DNA of 64,000 nucleotides from Shewanella sediminis HAW-EB3 (lineage in GTDB: Bacteria > Pseudomonadota > Gammaproteobacteria > Enterobacterales > Shewanellaceae): the NCBI RefSeq assembly GCF_000018025.1, contig NC_009831.1, positions 5,022,001-5,086,000 on the forward strand, written 5' to 3'. The stretch's first letter is position 1, and every line of letters starts with the position of its first letter. Both the position numbers and the translations under genes were made by a program. The notes beneath the pieces are model-generated. The model saw only the letters and a program-made list of their open reading frames with translations, had not been told where the DNA came from and searched no databases. This document shows positions 1 through 9,558 of the stretch, one piece after another.

Positions 1-2908
1 ACTCCAATCCATCTTCCCCGTCACGCGTTCTTGTTTCTACTATATTTGTAGCCGTATCGGTATTAAGTACATTATAAACGGTTCCTTTGACGGTAAAGTC
101 TCCACCAAATAGATCTGTCATATAGGTTAACGAGAGATCTAACTTAGTCACCCATGGGAGGTTCCCTTGGCTACCACGCGGTGCAGGATCTTCGTTCTCA
201 TCATAGAAACTTGAGTGGCCATAGTAACCCTCACATGCATCCCAAACATTACCTTCTTCACAGCTATCAACACCTAAAGGATGGCGGCCGAGATAGTTTT
301 GTGGACGGCCGGAACTGATGCTTGTAACAAAACCAAAAATCAGCTCTTCGGTAATATCATAGCTACCATTGAACTTGAAGACATGAGTGTGATCATTTGG
401 CAGATCGCCGTATGAATGATCCATGATGTCACCATAGTCATAAGAGGTAGTCCAACCCGGATCGGCTTGGTTATTATCGGTTTTAACAAGCCCTTCAGTG
501 TTGCCCCAGTTATCAGACAGGGTATAAGAGGAGTTGATTCTGAAATCTTCGGTAACATTGCCATCGAGTGTTAACTCTAGTGCCAGATAATGACGTTGCA
601 TCCCAGGAAGGGCCATCTCCTCAGGAGAAAGCGTTACATTGTCAACTTGACCATCGCCATCGAAATCTTTGGCAATAGTTAAGCTCTCTCCTGGGTTATG
701 TAAAAACCAGGTACTACCGACTGAATCATAGCCTAACTCGGCAAGCTTCTTATTTAACGGAGAAGTGATATCTGAATCTTCTACGCCACGGCCAAGGTCT
801 CGCCAGATCACTCGAGCACCTGCAGACATGGTATCGAACACTTCTTGCTGATAACCGACAGTAAATTCATCTGAATACATAGGCTTCAAAGTTGTCGATG
901 CTATTTCACCTGCATTCGAATCTGAGCTGTCTTGCTGTACATAGGTATCTCTTAGCAGCTCACCACGACTCGGAGAGCCATCTGGTAACAATACTGGATA
1001 GCCATTCACATCCACTTCATCGAAGGCATAGAAATCGATAAGGTCACTCGCCGAACTTCCCTGAGTAATGTTCATGTTTGCCGAAACCGGTTGGTAATAT
1101 CGTCCATATGTCGCAAACACTTTGGCACTACCATCACCATGAAGATCATAGATAGCTTGCAGTCTTGGCGCAATCTGGTTGTCAAAATCGACATAGGCTG
1201 TACCATCTGACATGGTATTTTCCGATTGGGTATACCTCAGTCCCATATTCAGGACTAAGCTATCAGTTGCCTGCCAGGAGTCGTTCACGTAGAAAGCGAG
1301 TGCACTAACATCTGAATCGGTGAATCTGTCTCTTACTCGACGTTGGATGTAATCTTCTCCGGGAGCCGCCCCAGAGATGCTACCTTCACCGGCAGTTCTG
1401 ATTTGCCACCACCCCGCACCTTCATCGATACCATTAGGCGTTTCTAAATACTTTACGGCGACATTGGTATAGTCGACCCCAAAGCTGATCGCATGCTCTT
1501 CCAGATCCCAATTAAAGTCTATTCTTGCCTGATCGCGGGTATACTCTTCATTATATAGCGTTGAATTCGTTTCTTGACTTAACTTCACCCAGCCATCGCG
1601 TCCGTCCCATACCGATGGGTCAGTAGAAGCCGGAACCGTATTCTCTTCTTGGACCACACGACCAACGACTGCCGATACGGAGAAGTTATCTGAAAGGTAA
1701 CCGTTGTAGTTTAAGCTATAGAGTTGACCACCGTCCTCGCCAGGAGAATCAACCCCTTTCTGTGCGCCTATCTCATCAGTTTCCCAATCATAGGCATATG
1801 TTGTGGTTGTCCAGGTACGCTTGTTATTCATGGCCATGAAACCGATAGAGTGATCTTCTGTCATGTACCAGTCTAACTTAGCAAACCAACGATCTGATTC
1901 ACGGTCTCTTACTGAAGTTGTCGTTTGTCCTGACCACTTGGACTCCTCCTTACGTGGCTCGTAGAGCCCATAATAAAACAGTGAGTCTTCTACTATCGCC
2001 CCACTGACCCACAGTTTTGCCTGCTTAAAGTCATAGCTATCCTGTGCGGTGACATCCTGCATTACACCGTTGTAATCATAGATTGAATCTTGAGTAGCGC
2101 GAAGCGAAGATGGGTCATATCGAATTTCTCCACCAAACTTAAACTCGTTATCACCAGACTTAGATACAGCATTGACAATACCGCCCAATGCTCCTCCAAA
2201 TTCAGGACTTACGCCACCAGTCTTAATTTGAGTTTGAGAGATAGCTTCCCATGGTAGGGACAATGAGCTTAAACCGGTCTTAATATTAGTAATATTAAGA
2301 CCGTTTAAGAAATAAGCATTTTCAGCGGAAGATGACCCACCAAAACTAGATGCACCATTAAAGTTTGATCCACCAGCAGCCGCAGTACCCGGAGCAAGTA
2401 GAGCAATATTTTCAAAACCTGAGTCCACAGGCATAGTATTAAGCTCTTCCTGGCTAAAGGTCACCCCGGAAGTAGAAGAAGAGGTATCGATTCTACGGAT
2501 CATGCTGCCCGTAACAGCGATCCGCTCAACGTTATCAACTCCCACGGCTGTCAATTGGCCATCCAAAATAACCGGCTGTCCAATAACAACCCTTACACCA
2601 GACTCTTGAGTCTTAGTGAATCCGTCTTTTGTAATGCTGACGTCATAATCACCAACGGGAACATTACGTAAGAAGTAATCACCCTTTTCATTGGTTTCAA
2701 CTGTATATACTAAACCTTTGGTCTTATGTTTCAGCGTGATAGTCGCATTAGATACTGTCGCTCCTTCGCTGCTAACGATATGACCTTTTACGATACTGGT
2801 ATCGGCAGCCATCACTCCCGGTGCCGACATCATCAATACTGAACCTACGGCGATCGCAGCAAGCGTTTTTCTTGGTGTAAATCGCTTAAGCGCATTACTT
2901 CCAGACAT
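1..2908 (-). CDS. TonB-dependent outer-membrane receptor with N-terminal regulatory-like domain (3' end outside window)
   Basis: Reading leftward from an ATG at 2908 the frame stays open to base 1, so about 969 N-terminal residues are present and the C-terminus is missing. Residues 1-34 look like a signal peptide (basic start, hydrophobic core, cut after VMA). Residues 36-115 resemble a carboxypeptidase-regulatory-like beta-sandwich (KGHIVSSEGATVSNATITLK). A plug domain follows (FSQEELNTMPVDSGFENIAL, then GGVSPEFGGALGGIVNAVSK), and then a long aromatic-rich barrel with alternating strands. The layout is that of Oar-like receptors found in several copies in Shewanella. Such proteins import a ligand across the outer membrane using TonB energy; nothing here shows which ligand. 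A GGAGAA ribosome-binding site precedes the ATG. It follows gppA in the same direction, but a 365-bp gap suggests its own promoter. Confidence 0.88.
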   Translation of the reverse strand, partial: MSGSNALKRFTPRKTLAAIAVGSVLMMSAPGVMAADTSIVKGHIVSSEGATVSNATITLKHKTKGLVYTVETNEKGDYFLRNVPVGDYDVSITKDGFTKTQESGVRVVIGQPVILDGQLTAVGVDNVERIAVTGSMIRRIDTSSSTSGVTFSQEELNTMPVDSGFENIALLAPGTAAAGGSNFNGASSFGGSSSAENAYFLNGLNITNIKTGLSSLSLPWEAISQTQIKTGGVSPEFGGALGGIVNAVSKSGDNEFKFGGEIRYDPSSLRATQDSIYDYNGVMQDVTAQDSYDFKQAKLWVSGAIVEDSLFYYGLYEPRKEESKWSGQTTTSVRDRESDRWFAKLDWYMTEDHSIGFMAMNNKRTWTTTTYAYDWETDEIGAQKGVDSPGEDGGQLYSLNYNGYLSDNFSVSAVVGRVVQEENTVPASTDPSVWDGRDGWVKLSQETNSTLYNEEYTRDQARIDFNWDLEEHAISFGVDYTNVAVKYLETPNGIDEGAGWWQIRTAGEGSISGAAPGEDYIQRRVRDRFTDSDVSALAFYVNDSWQATDSLVLNMGLRYTQSENTMSDGTAYVDFDNQIAPRLQAIYDLHGDGSAKVFATYGRYYQPVSANMNITQGSSASDLIDFYAFDEVDVNGYPVLLPDGSPSRGELLRDTYVQQDSSDSNAGEIASTTLKPMYSDEFTVGYQQEVFDTMSAGARVIWRDLGRGVEDSDITSPLNKKLAELGYDSVGSTWFLHNPGESLTIAKDFDGDGQVDNVTLSPEEMALPGMQRHYLALELTLDGNVTEDFRINSSYTLSDNWGNTEGLVKTDNNQADPGWTTSYDYGDIMDHSYGDLPNDHTHVFKFNGSYDITEELIFGFVTSISSGRPQNYLGRHPLGVDSCEEGNVWDACEGYYGHSSFYDENEDPAPRGSQGNLPWVTKLDLSLTYMTDLFGGDFTVKGTVYNVLNTDTATNIVETRTRDGEDGLE

Positions 2909-3273
2909 AATTTATTCTCCCTTAAACCTTCTCTGAGTAAGCACTTAGCAGAAATATTATTAGTAGATGTGGGTACAAAACGAGCCAAGTGCAACAAAAC
3001 GATAACACAGCTTACATATTTTATACAATCTGCAATATCCAAGTTGAAGTTGAATACGCCCTGATCTTGCCATCTACATGGAGATCGAAAAAGCGCCAGA
3101 TAAAGAGAGGTAGCGGAAGATTTTATGGTTTCAACACAAGTATAGGCTGGGTGAACTTGAGAAATATTCACGTTGACGCTGGTGCTGGTGCTGGTGCTGG
3201 TGCTGGTGCTGGTGCTGGTGCTGGTGCTGGTGCTGCAAATGAGAAAAGGGAGAGGGATAAAGTCAACGACTCA
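2909..3273. other. Intergenic region between the TonB receptor and gppA
   Basis: This 365-bp gap lies upstream of the receptor gene and downstream of gppA, both leftward. It should hold the receptor promoter and the gppA 3' end. The notable content is the GCTGGT microsatellite at 3178-3234. Open frames crossing it consist of low-complexity Ala-Gly, Leu-Val or Ala-Pro repeats and are not believable genes. I see no strong hairpin terminator. Confidence 0.5.
3178..3234. repeat. Hexanucleotide microsatellite (GCTGGT)9.5
   Basis: Fifty-seven bases of perfect GCTGGT repetition, nine and a half copies, about 270 bp upstream of the TonB receptor start and 40 bp past the gppA stop codon. Perfect short repeats of this kind change length by slippage. 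Because it lies outside both genes, a length change could only alter spacing in the receptor's upstream region or the gppA 3' UTR. Confidence 0.95.
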
Positions 3274-4191
3274 CTACTTGATTCGGTTTGCCAACCTCTG
3301 TAGCACCCCTTCTCTAAGCGCGCCGCCAGAAAGGTTAAGCTTTTCAATTTCAAGAAGCTCGAACAGGGCCAGTAGTATGGATATGCCGGCGGCAAAAGTC
3401 GGTGCTCTTTCTGGGTGTAATCCGCTAATGTCCCGCATCGAGATATCTTCTTGCTCTAAGATCTCTTGCTTCAGAGTGTTGAGCACAGCAGGAGTGATAC
3501 TTGCTGATTCATTGCGATGATTCAGTAACTCAACCACAGATTGCACACTGCCGGAAGCTCCGACAACACAATGCCAACCTAAAGCCTTCAGTTCAGTTAA
3601 ATATTGCCCCAAAACGGCTTTAACTTGCGACTCGGCATCGTCGAAATCTAACTGTTGGAATGGAAAGGAGTTAAAGAAGCGTTCATTGAAAGTCACGCAT
3701 CCCATAGAGAGACTGGTTTTAAGCAAAACCTTATCATCGTCACCGATAATAAATTCGGTGCTAGCGCCCCCGATATCGATCACCAGTCGACGACCTTCCG
3801 CACACGTAGTCGCAACCATACCTTGATAGATAAACTCGGCTTCCTGCATACCTGAGATGATCTCAATAGGGTGACCAAGAATGGGTAAGGCGCGTTGGCA
3901 AAAATCATCCGAGTTGCCGATATGTCTGAGTGTTGCAGTTGCAATAACGGCAACATTATCAGGGGCAACACCCTCCTCCTTCAGCATTTTTGCAAACATA
4001 GCCAAGCAATCCAATCCTCGGTTCAGCACCTCTTCACTTAAGGTACCATCGCCTTGAATTCCTTCGGCCAGTCTGACTTTGCGTTTATATTTAGCAATAA
4101 TTTCAGGTTGGCCACCAAGTGTCTTGGCAACCAACATGTTGAAACTATTCGAACCTAACGTAATCGCTGCGTATGGAGGAGTATTTGACAT
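3274..4191 (-). CDS. gppA: Ppx/GppA family phosphatase, short form
   Basis: A 305-residue member of the exopolyphosphatase/guanosine pentaphosphatase family, which hydrolyses polyphosphate or converts pppGpp to ppGpp in the stringent response. The actin-like ATPase fold is evident from ITLGSNSFNMLVAK near the N-terminus (phosphate loop 1), ATATLRHIGN, the signature VIDIGGASTEFIIG around residue 140, and GGALREG near the C-terminus. E. coli GppA is about 494 residues, so this protein has only the two catalytic subdomains and lacks the C-terminal HD-like helical half. Its position next to rhlB matches E. coli gppA, which is why I use that name; Ppx activity cannot be excluded. It ends in tandem stop codons (TAG TGA). 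It is 11 bp downstream of rhlB and probably cotranscribed with it. Confidence 0.85.
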   Translation of the reverse strand: MSNTPPYAAITLGSNSFNMLVAKTLGGQPEIIAKYKRKVRLAEGIQGDGTLSEEVLNRGLDCLAMFAKMLKEEGVAPDNVAVIATATLRHIGNSDDFCQRALPILGHPIEIISGMQEAEFIYQGMVATTCAEGRRLVIDIGGASTEFIIGDDDKVLLKTSLSMGCVTFNERFFNSFPFQQLDFDDAESQVKAVLGQYLTELKALGWHCVVGASGSVQSVVELLNHRNESASITPAVLNTLKQEILEQEDISMRDISGLHPERAPTFAAGISILLALFELLEIEKLNLSGGALREGVLQRLANRIK

Positions 4192-4202
4192 CTATCGCAT
4201 GC

Positions 4203-5510
4203 TTACGAGTGTCTGCGAGTTTTGTCGTGACGACGTGGGGCGTTACGATTGCCACTACGTGGCTTTCCACCCGAGCCAGAACGTCCCTGAGGTCGACTGT
4301 TATGCTTTCTGTGTACTCTGACAGGAGCTGGAATGTCATCCAGTAACGCTTCGCTATCATAGTTAGTCACAGGAATAGTGTGATTGATATACTCTTCAAT
4401 TGCAGGCAAGTTCAACGCATACTCTTCACAGGCAAAACTAACCGATACACCTTTCTTACCCGCGCGACCCGTACGGCCAATGCGGTGTACATAATCTTCG
4501 CAATCATCGGGAAGATCATAGTTATATACGTGAGAAACATCTGAAATATGCAAACCACGAGCGGCTACATCGGTAGCAACCAGAACATCAAGTTTTCCTT
4601 CGGTGAACAGCTCAAGAATACGAATACGTTTCTTTTGTGGAACATCGCCGGTCAATAATCCAACTCGGTGTCCATCGCCTTCTAACCAAGACCATAATTT
4701 TTCACAGCTGTGTTTGGTATTTGAGAATACAATCGCCTTGTCCGGCCAATCTTCCTCGAGAAGGGTAAGCAACAGACGCATCTTCTCATCCATAGATGGA
4801 TAGAAGATCTCCTCTTTGATGTTCTTAGAGGTTTTTTCGTTCGGTGCGATTTCAACTTTCTCTGGCTCATTCATATGATCATAAGCCAGCTCCTGCACTT
4901 TCATCGACAGAGTAGCAGAAAACAGCATATTCAGACGCGACTTGGCATCTGGCATGCGTCTGAAAAGGAAACGAATATCTTTAATAAAGCCGAGGTCAAA
5001 CATACGATCGGCTTCATCTAAAACGACAGCTTGAATTGCACTGACGTTAATGATTCCCTGACGAACATAATCTATGATACGGCCAGTAGTTCCGATAAGA
5101 ATATCGACACCTTTATCCAGCACTTTACGCTGAACTTCATAACTTTCGCCACCGTAGACTATTCCGACTTTCAGTCCTGTGTGTTTAGCAAGCAGATCCG
5201 CATCTTTGGCGATCTGAATTGCAAGTTCACGAGTGGGGGCCATAATAATCGCTCTGGGCTGATTAAGCTGGCGGCCTTCCGGAATAGGGGTGGTAAGCAG
5301 GTGATTGAACGTGGCAACAAGAAAAGCTAACGTTTTTCCCGTGCCAGTTTGCGCTTGACCCGCAATATCTTTTTTCTGAAGAAGAATAGGTAGAGATAAC
5401 GCTTGAATAGGCGTGCAGTATTCAAAGCCGCTCTCGTTAAGTGCTGTTTTTATCTCTGTTTGAAGAGAAAAGTCGGCAAACTTCTGATTAGATAAATGTG
5501 TTTCGCTCAT
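4203..5510 (-). CDS. rhlB: DEAD-box RNA helicase RhlB
   Basis: 435 residues with all helicase motifs in order: an N-terminal Q motif ([14 protein letters not shown]...CTPIQ), AQTGTGKT (Walker A), [16 protein letters not shown] (Walker B), [15 protein letters not shown] and [10 protein letters not shown]. The C-terminal tail from about residue 395 is rich in Arg, Gly and Ser, as in RhlB of other gammaproteobacteria. RhlB unwinds structured RNA for PNPase within the RNase E degradosome; that role is family knowledge. It is divergent from trxA and followed closely by gppA, the same arrangement as in E. coli. Confidence 0.95.
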   Translation of the reverse strand: MSETHLSNQKFADFSLQTEIKTALNESGFEYCTPIQALSLPILLQKKDIAGQAQTGTGKTLAFLVATFNHLLTTPIPEGRQLNQPRAIIMAPTRELAIQIAKDADLLAKHTGLKVGIVYGGESYEVQRKVLDKGVDILIGTTGRIIDYVRQGIINVSAIQAVVLDEADRMFDLGFIKDIRFLFRRMPDAKSRLNMLFSATLSMKVQELAYDHMNEPEKVEIAPNEKTSKNIKEEIFYPSMDEKMRLLLTLLEEDWPDKAIVFSNTKHSCEKLWSWLEGDGHRVGLLTGDVPQKKRIRILELFTEGKLDVLVATDVAARGLHISDVSHVYNYDLPDDCEDYVHRIGRTGRAGKKGVSVSFACEEYALNLPAIEEYINHTIPVTNYDSEALLDDIPAPVRVHRKHNSRPQGRSGSGGKPRSGNRNAPRRHDKTRRHS

Positions 5511-5606
5511 AGCGGCAGCATACCAGTTGGGGTTGCAATAAGAAACTCAATCGTTTGAAATAGCGACTAATAATAAAAAGTAGCTTTAAAGTCGATTAAT
5601 TCTACC

Positions 5607-5636
5607 TTGAAAAGTTTTTTTCAAACCCAATATACA
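5607..5636 (+). promoter_or_regulatory. Predicted sigma-70 promoter of trxA
   Basis: TTGAAA at 5607-5612 and TATACA at 5631-5636 are separated by 18 bp. They lie about 50 bp upstream of the trxA start in the 174-bp gap shared with divergent rhlB. This is a consensus match only. Confidence 0.5.
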
Positions 5637-5684
5637 GGTTAAGCCATTAACAAACCAGCAATGGCAATCTAACTGGAGAACATC

Positions 5685-6011
5685 ATGAGCGACAAAATTG
5701 TATACCTAAGTGACGACAGCTTCGAAAATGACGTAATTAACTCTGAGCTACCAGTGATCGTAGATTTTTGGGCTGAGTGGTGTGGCCCTTGTAAAATGAT
5801 TGCCCCAATCCTTGATGACGTTGCCGAAGAGTATGCAGGTAAGGTCACCATCGCTAAGCTGAATGTGGATCAAAACAATGTATCGCCAGCTAAATACGGC
5901 GTTCGTGGCATCCCAACTTTGCTTATTTTCAAGAACGGCGAATTGGCCGGAACAAAAGTTGGCGCGCTTTCTAAAACTCAACTGAAAGAGTTTATCGACG
6001 CCCAGCTATAG
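5685..6011 (+). CDS. trxA: Thioredoxin 1
   Basis: 108 residues, the same size as E. coli thioredoxin, with the active site WAEWCGPCK around residues 28-36 and the cis-proline segment [13 protein letters not shown]. It is a cytoplasmic disulfide reductase that passes electrons from thioredoxin reductase to ribonucleotide reductase, PAPS reductase and other targets. The start is supported by an upstream GGAG (ACTGGAGAACATC ATG). It lies between divergent rhlB and the rho gene, the classical order. Confidence 0.97.
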   Translation: MSDKIVYLSDDSFENDVINSELPVIVDFWAEWCGPCKMIAPILDDVAEEYAGKVTIAKLNVDQNNVSPAKYGVRGIPTLLIFKNGELAGTKVGALSKTQLKEFIDAQL

Positions 6012-6026
6012 TCTTGGATAGCAGCA

Positions 6027-6058
6027 GTTCTACAACATGAATTTTTATGTTGTAGAAC
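6027..6058 (+). terminator. Perfect 12-bp hairpin after trxA
   Basis: GTTCTACAACAT (6027-6038) pairs exactly with 6047-6058 around an 8-base loop, starting 16 bp after the trxA stop. No clear U-tract follows, so it may act as a 3' stabilising stem or a weak terminator rather than a strong intrinsic one. Confidence 0.5.
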
Positions 6059-6266
6059 AAGTTTCAGCCCCTTAGGTGACACCTGACACAGCGTCAACAA
6101 GAAAATCAGTCTGGTTTGACTAAATTTCTAGACGCACCGCGACTATAGTGCTACTTTAATAACCACGGTATTTCAAACAAACCACATCTCGCTATTCGAT
6201 CAATATCCTTTATTTTATTACCCGTTGATCACAGATAGCATTTCTCGCATAAAAAGACCCTCCAAG

Positions 6267-7532
6267 ATGAATTTATCAGAATTAAAAGACACGTCGATTT
6301 CAGACTTAGTACTACTAGCCCAAGAAATGAAAGTTGAAAATACTGCCCGTGCTCGTAAGCAGGACATTATATTTTCAATCCTTAAAGCCCACGCCAAAAG
6401 CGGTGAAGATATTTTTGGTGGCGGAGTATTAGAAATCTTGCAGGATGGATTTGGCTTCCTGCGTAGTGCCGACGCGTCTTACCTTGCAGGTCCCGACGAT
6501 ATTTATGTCTCTCCAAGTCAGATCCGTAGATTCAGTATGCGAACGGGTGATAGCATTTTCGGTAAGATTCGCCCACCTAAAGAAGGTGAACGTTATTTTG
6601 CACTACTGAAAGTCTCCGAAGTCAACTTTGACAAGCCAGAAAACTCCCGTACCAAAATCCTTTTCGAAAACCTGACTCCACTGCACGCAGAAGAACGTAT
6701 GCGTATGGAACGTGGTAATGGTTCGACAGAAGATATTACCTCAAGAATTCTCGACCTCTGCTCACCTATCGGTAAAGGTCAGCGTGGTTTGATTGTTGCG
6801 CCGCCTAAGGCTGGTAAGACACTACTTCTTCAGAACATGGCTCAAAGTATCACCTACAATAATCCCGATGTGGTATTGATGGTTCTGCTAATCGATGAGC
6901 GTCCGGAAGAAGTCACAGAAATGCAGCGCATGGTTAAAGGTGAAGTCATTGCTTCTACCTTCGATGAGCCAGCCAGCCGTCACGTACAAGTGGCAGAGAT
7001 GGTAATCGAGAAGGCAAAGCGTCTTGTTGAGCATAAGAAAGATGTCGTCATCTTACTCGATTCAATCACGCGCCTCGCTCGTGCATACAACACAGTTATC
7101 CCATCATCGGGTAAAGTACTTACCGGTGGTGTCGACGCTAACGCACTACATCGTCCTAAGCGTTTCTTCGGTGCGGCTCGTAACATCGAGCACGGCGGAA
7201 GCTTAACGATTATTGCAACTGCGCTAGTTGATACGGGTTCTAAGATGGATGAAGTCATCTACGAAGAATTTAAAGGTACGGGTAACCAAGAGTTACACCT
7301 ATCCCGTAAAGCTGCTGAAAAACGCGTCTTCCCAGCCATCGACTTTAACCGCTCGGGTACTCGTCGTGAAGAGAAGCTAACCACGCCGGATGAACTGCAG
7401 AAGATGTGGATCCTACGTAAGATTCTTAATCCGATGGATGAAGTGACAGGTATGGAGTTCCTTATCGATAAATTGGCTATGACCAAGACTAACGATGAGT
7501 TCTTCAAGGCAATGAAGCGTGCTAAGACTTAA
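6267..7532 (+). CDS. rho: Transcription termination factor Rho
   Basis: Starting at the ATG at 6267 the protein is 421 residues (E. coli 419) and begins [20 protein letters not shown], matching the family N-terminus. A TTG start 42 bp upstream would add 14 unconserved residues and is rejected. Visible features are the N-terminal RNA-binding OSB domain ([17 protein letters not shown]), the P-loop APPKAGKT, Walker [17 protein letters not shown], the Q-loop segment [28 protein letters not shown] and the R-loop [10 protein letters not shown]. It forms a hexameric RNA translocase that ends untranslated transcripts. The 255-bp leader from trxA is the usual location for rho autoregulation, but I cannot identify a leader peptide with confidence. 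Confidence 0.97.
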   Translation: MNLSELKDTSISDLVLLAQEMKVENTARARKQDIIFSILKAHAKSGEDIFGGGVLEILQDGFGFLRSADASYLAGPDDIYVSPSQIRRFSMRTGDSIFGKIRPPKEGERYFALLKVSEVNFDKPENSRTKILFENLTPLHAEERMRMERGNGSTEDITSRILDLCSPIGKGQRGLIVAPPKAGKTLLLQNMAQSITYNNPDVVLMVLLIDERPEEVTEMQRMVKGEVIASTFDEPASRHVQVAEMVIEKAKRLVEHKKDVVILLDSITRLARAYNTVIPSSGKVLTGGVDANALHRPKRFFGAARNIEHGGSLTIIATALVDTGSKMDEVIYEEFKGTGNQELHLSRKAAEKRVFPAIDFNRSGTRREEKLTTPDELQKMWILRKILNPMDEVTGMEFLIDKLAMTKTNDEFFKAMKRAKT

Positions 7533-7561
7533 GAGTTCCTAGGTTCTAAAAAGCATAAAGA

Positions 7562-7586
7562 AAGCCGCACATGTTGCGGCTTTTTT
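7562..7586 (+). terminator. Rho-independent terminator of rho
   Basis: AAGCCGCA (7562-7569) pairs with TGCGGCTT (7575-7582) around loop CATGT, followed by a run of six T to 7586. It sits 30 bp after the rho stop codon. Confidence 0.9.
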
Positions 7587-7587
7587 G

Positions 7588-7663
7588 TGTCTGGAACACT
7601 TATGTCTATTTTCCATGGATGGATAAAAATAGACGTTGTGTCAGGCCATCAATGTTCCAGACA
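7588..7663. repeat. Nested palindromic element
   Basis: Outer arms TGTCTGGAACA (7588-7598) and TGTTCCAGACA (7653-7663) enclose a second perfect pair, GTCTATTTT (7604-7612) and AAAATAGAC (7626-7634). The two nested stems make a 76-bp foldable unit directly after the rho terminator. No reading frame uses it. It may be a small dispersed repeat or an RNA structure. Confidence 0.6.
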
Positions 7664-7712
7664 TCGATTGGCATTTCCTCCATCCTTTGGGGTCAGAACA
7701 CACCAAAGGCTC

Positions 7713-7803
7713 CTAGGTTCTAGGTTCTAGGCTCTAGGCTCTAGGTTCTAGGCTCTAGGCTCTAGGTTCTAGGCTCTAGGCTCTAGGTTCTAGGTTCTAG
7801 GTT
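7713..7803. repeat. Thirteen tandem heptamers CTAGGTT/CTAGGCT
   Basis: Thirteen uninterrupted 7-base units alternate between two variants in the order T,T,C,C,T,C,C,T,C,C,T,T,T (third pyrimidine after CTAGG as TT or CT). The array ends 8 bp before the stop codon of the convergent LysR gene. One extra copy, CTAGGTT plus CTA, stands alone at 7539-7548 just after rho. The period of seven and its location between convergent genes argue against coding use. Confidence 0.95.
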
Positions 7804-7810
7804 CTATAGA

Positions 7811-8713
7811 CTAGCCCCTAGCTTCCAGCCTCTGCCTACACCTTTCTCTCAGCATATCTCTTAATAACAAGATAACTGGCGTGACATGCTCTCTTCCTGG
7901 GCATACAAGATAGAGATCGGCCGATTCACCTTGATAATCTGTCATCATTGGTACCAGTCTTCCACTGGTAATATCCCCCTCTAAATCCAGAGAGGATTTG
8001 TAAACAACACCTTTACCAGCCACTGCCCAGCGCCTTGCAACCTCAGCGTCATTACAGGTACGATTCCCCGTGACTCTGACCTTAAATTCACGGCCATTCT
8101 TGCTGAATCGCCACTGATCATGAGTCCGTTCTTCTAACATAAAAAACAAACAGTTGTGATCTGATAACTGATCGATTGTGGTGACCTCACCATACTTGGC
8201 GATATATGCTGGAGAGGCACAGAGTAGCCTTTTCACTTTAGCTATCTCAAAGGCGACTAAGGATGAGTCTTTGGGCGTACCTAAACGCAGTGCCACATCG
8301 ACTTTATCATGATAAAAATCAGATAATGTATCGCCGATATGTAGCCTAAGCTTGAGTTCAGGATATTGATCCATAAACTCATCTAGCCAAGGCAGTAAAA
8401 CGTGGCGACCCACATCCGATGGCACAGCAAGACTGACGACACCAGAGATCTTCTCCCTCACGTCATTAACCGCTTGCTGGCCCAGCGCTAAGTCTGATAA
8501 TGCTCTGCGACAATGTATCAGATAACGTTCACCGGTATCGGTAAGCCTAAGGCTTCTTGTGCTGCGAATAAACAAGCTGGTTCCAAGTTGTTTCTCTAAC
8601 CGCTTAAGTGCTGCACTCGCCGTAGCCGGAGAGAGTTCTAACTCTGTAGCCGCGGCCGTGATGCTGCCACAATCGGCAACCCGAACAAAAAGCCTTAGAT
8701 CGTTTATCTGCAT
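7811..8713 (-). CDS. LysR-family transcriptional regulator
   Basis: 300 residues, the usual LysR length. The N-terminal winged helix-turn-helix (LRLFVRVADCGSITAAATEL, SPATASAALKRLEKQLGTSLF, STRSLRLTDTGERYL) is textbook; the rest is the periplasmic-binding-protein-like effector domain. The N-terminal half and effector domain resemble the large clade that often regulates adjacent oxidoreductase genes. Here it lies downstream of frdB in the same orientation, separated by a terminator at 8767-8798, so no target is apparent. The effector is unknown. Confidence 0.9.
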   Translation of the reverse strand: MQINDLRLFVRVADCGSITAAATELELSPATASAALKRLEKQLGTSLFIRSTRSLRLTDTGERYLIHCRRALSDLALGQQAVNDVREKISGVVSLAVPSDVGRHVLLPWLDEFMDQYPELKLRLHIGDTLSDFYHDKVDVALRLGTPKDSSLVAFEIAKVKRLLCASPAYIAKYGEVTTIDQLSDHNCLFFMLEERTHDQWRFSKNGREFKVRVTGNRTCNDAEVARRWAVAGKGVVYKSSLDLEGDITSGRLVPMMTDYQGESADLYLVCPGREHVTPVILLLRDMLRERCRQRLEARG

Positions 8714-8766
8714 GGTGTTAGGCCTAAATTAATACCAGTATAAGCATCATGCTATGAGGTCTGCAT

Positions 8767-8798
8767 AAAAAAAGAAAGCCTGCTTTAAAGCAGGCTTT
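8767..8798 (-). terminator. Terminator of the frd operon
   Basis: AAAGCCTGC (8775-8783) pairs with GCAGGCTTT (8790-8798). Seven A residues at 8767-8773 become a U-tract on the leftward transcript. It is located 28 bp past the frdB stop. Confidence 0.9.
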
Positions 8799-8826
8799 AT
8801 ACCAATGGCTTCACTTCAGACTGTAA

Positions 8827-9558
8827 TTAAACGAGTGCACCCGCCATCTTACGTCTAAGATAAGCTATCTGCTGCATGTGCGGTAGATCTTTGGGACAGT
8901 TATCCTGACAACCTAACAGGGTCATACAACCAAATACACCATCCTGATTACCGATAACATGGTAGAAATCTTCCACGGTGCGCTCATCACGGCTATCCAG
9001 CTCGAAGCGTGCAATTTTCATCATACCTACAGCGCCGACAAAACTGTCACGCATCTGCTTAGTCGCACAGGCTGAGACACAGACACCACACTCGACACAA
9101 CGCTCTAACTCATACAGCTTAGCCGCTTCTTCCGGAGCCATTGGAGCTTCGAGACGATGCACGTCGACATCATCTAAGTTAGGTTGTAGCCATAACTTAA
9201 GACGTTCGGCGAGTTCACGCATAAATTTCCCCGTATTAACCGACAAGTCGCCGATTAATTCGAAGCCAGGCAGTGGCATCAGAGTAATTTCGCCCTTGGG
9301 ATATTTACTGGTTAATGTACGGCATGCCAGTGTCGGGAAACCATTGATCACCATGGCACAGCTACCACATATTCCTGCCCGGCAGACAAAGTCGAACTGC
9401 AGAGAGGTATCTTGATGTTCACGCAACATATTGAGTGCGATAAACACGGTCATTCCCGGCGCTTCTTCGAGCTGGTATTTCACCATCTTAGGCTTGTCAC
9501 CCGGCTCTTGAGGGTCGTAGCGAAAAATATTAAAGGTTAATGTGCGGCCCTGACTCAT
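8827..9558 (-). CDS. frdB: Fumarate reductase / succinate dehydrogenase iron-sulfur subunit
   Basis: 243 residues. The N-terminal ferredoxin domain has the [2Fe-2S] motif [21 protein letters not shown]. The C-terminal half has [11 protein letters not shown] for the [4Fe-4S] cluster and [12 protein letters not shown] for the remaining ligands of the [4Fe-4S] and [3Fe-4S] clusters. It passes electrons between the membrane diheme cytochrome and the FAD subunit. The sequence and the diheme partner subunits place it with the Wolinella-type enzymes. Its ATG overlaps the frdA stop by four bases, so the two are translationally coupled. Confidence 0.93.
   Translation of the reverse strand: MSQGRTLTFNIFRYDPQEPGDKPKMVKYQLEEAPGMTVFIALNMLREHQDTSLQFDFVCRAGICGSCAMVINGFPTLACRTLTSKYPKGEITLMPLPGFELIGDLSVNTGKFMRELAERLKLWLQPNLDDVDVHRLEAPMAPEEAAKLYELERCVECGVCVSACATKQMRDSFVGAVGMMKIARFELDSRDERTVEDFYHVIGNQDGVFGCMTLLGCQDNCPKDLPHMQQIAYLRRKMAGALV

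Noticed and set aside
3168..3395. Minus-strand frame ending in a long Ala-Pro repeat
   Set aside because: It overlaps gppA out of frame and its repeat is only the translation of the GCTGGT microsatellite.
6115..6149. Promoter for rho (TTGACT ... TATAGT)
   Set aside because: The spacing of about 22 bp is too long for a normal sigma-70 promoter.
8797..8806. ATACCAAT after frdB as an end of the MITE-like element
   Set aside because: Only ten bases match the terminal repeat and no partner end or internal part is nearby.
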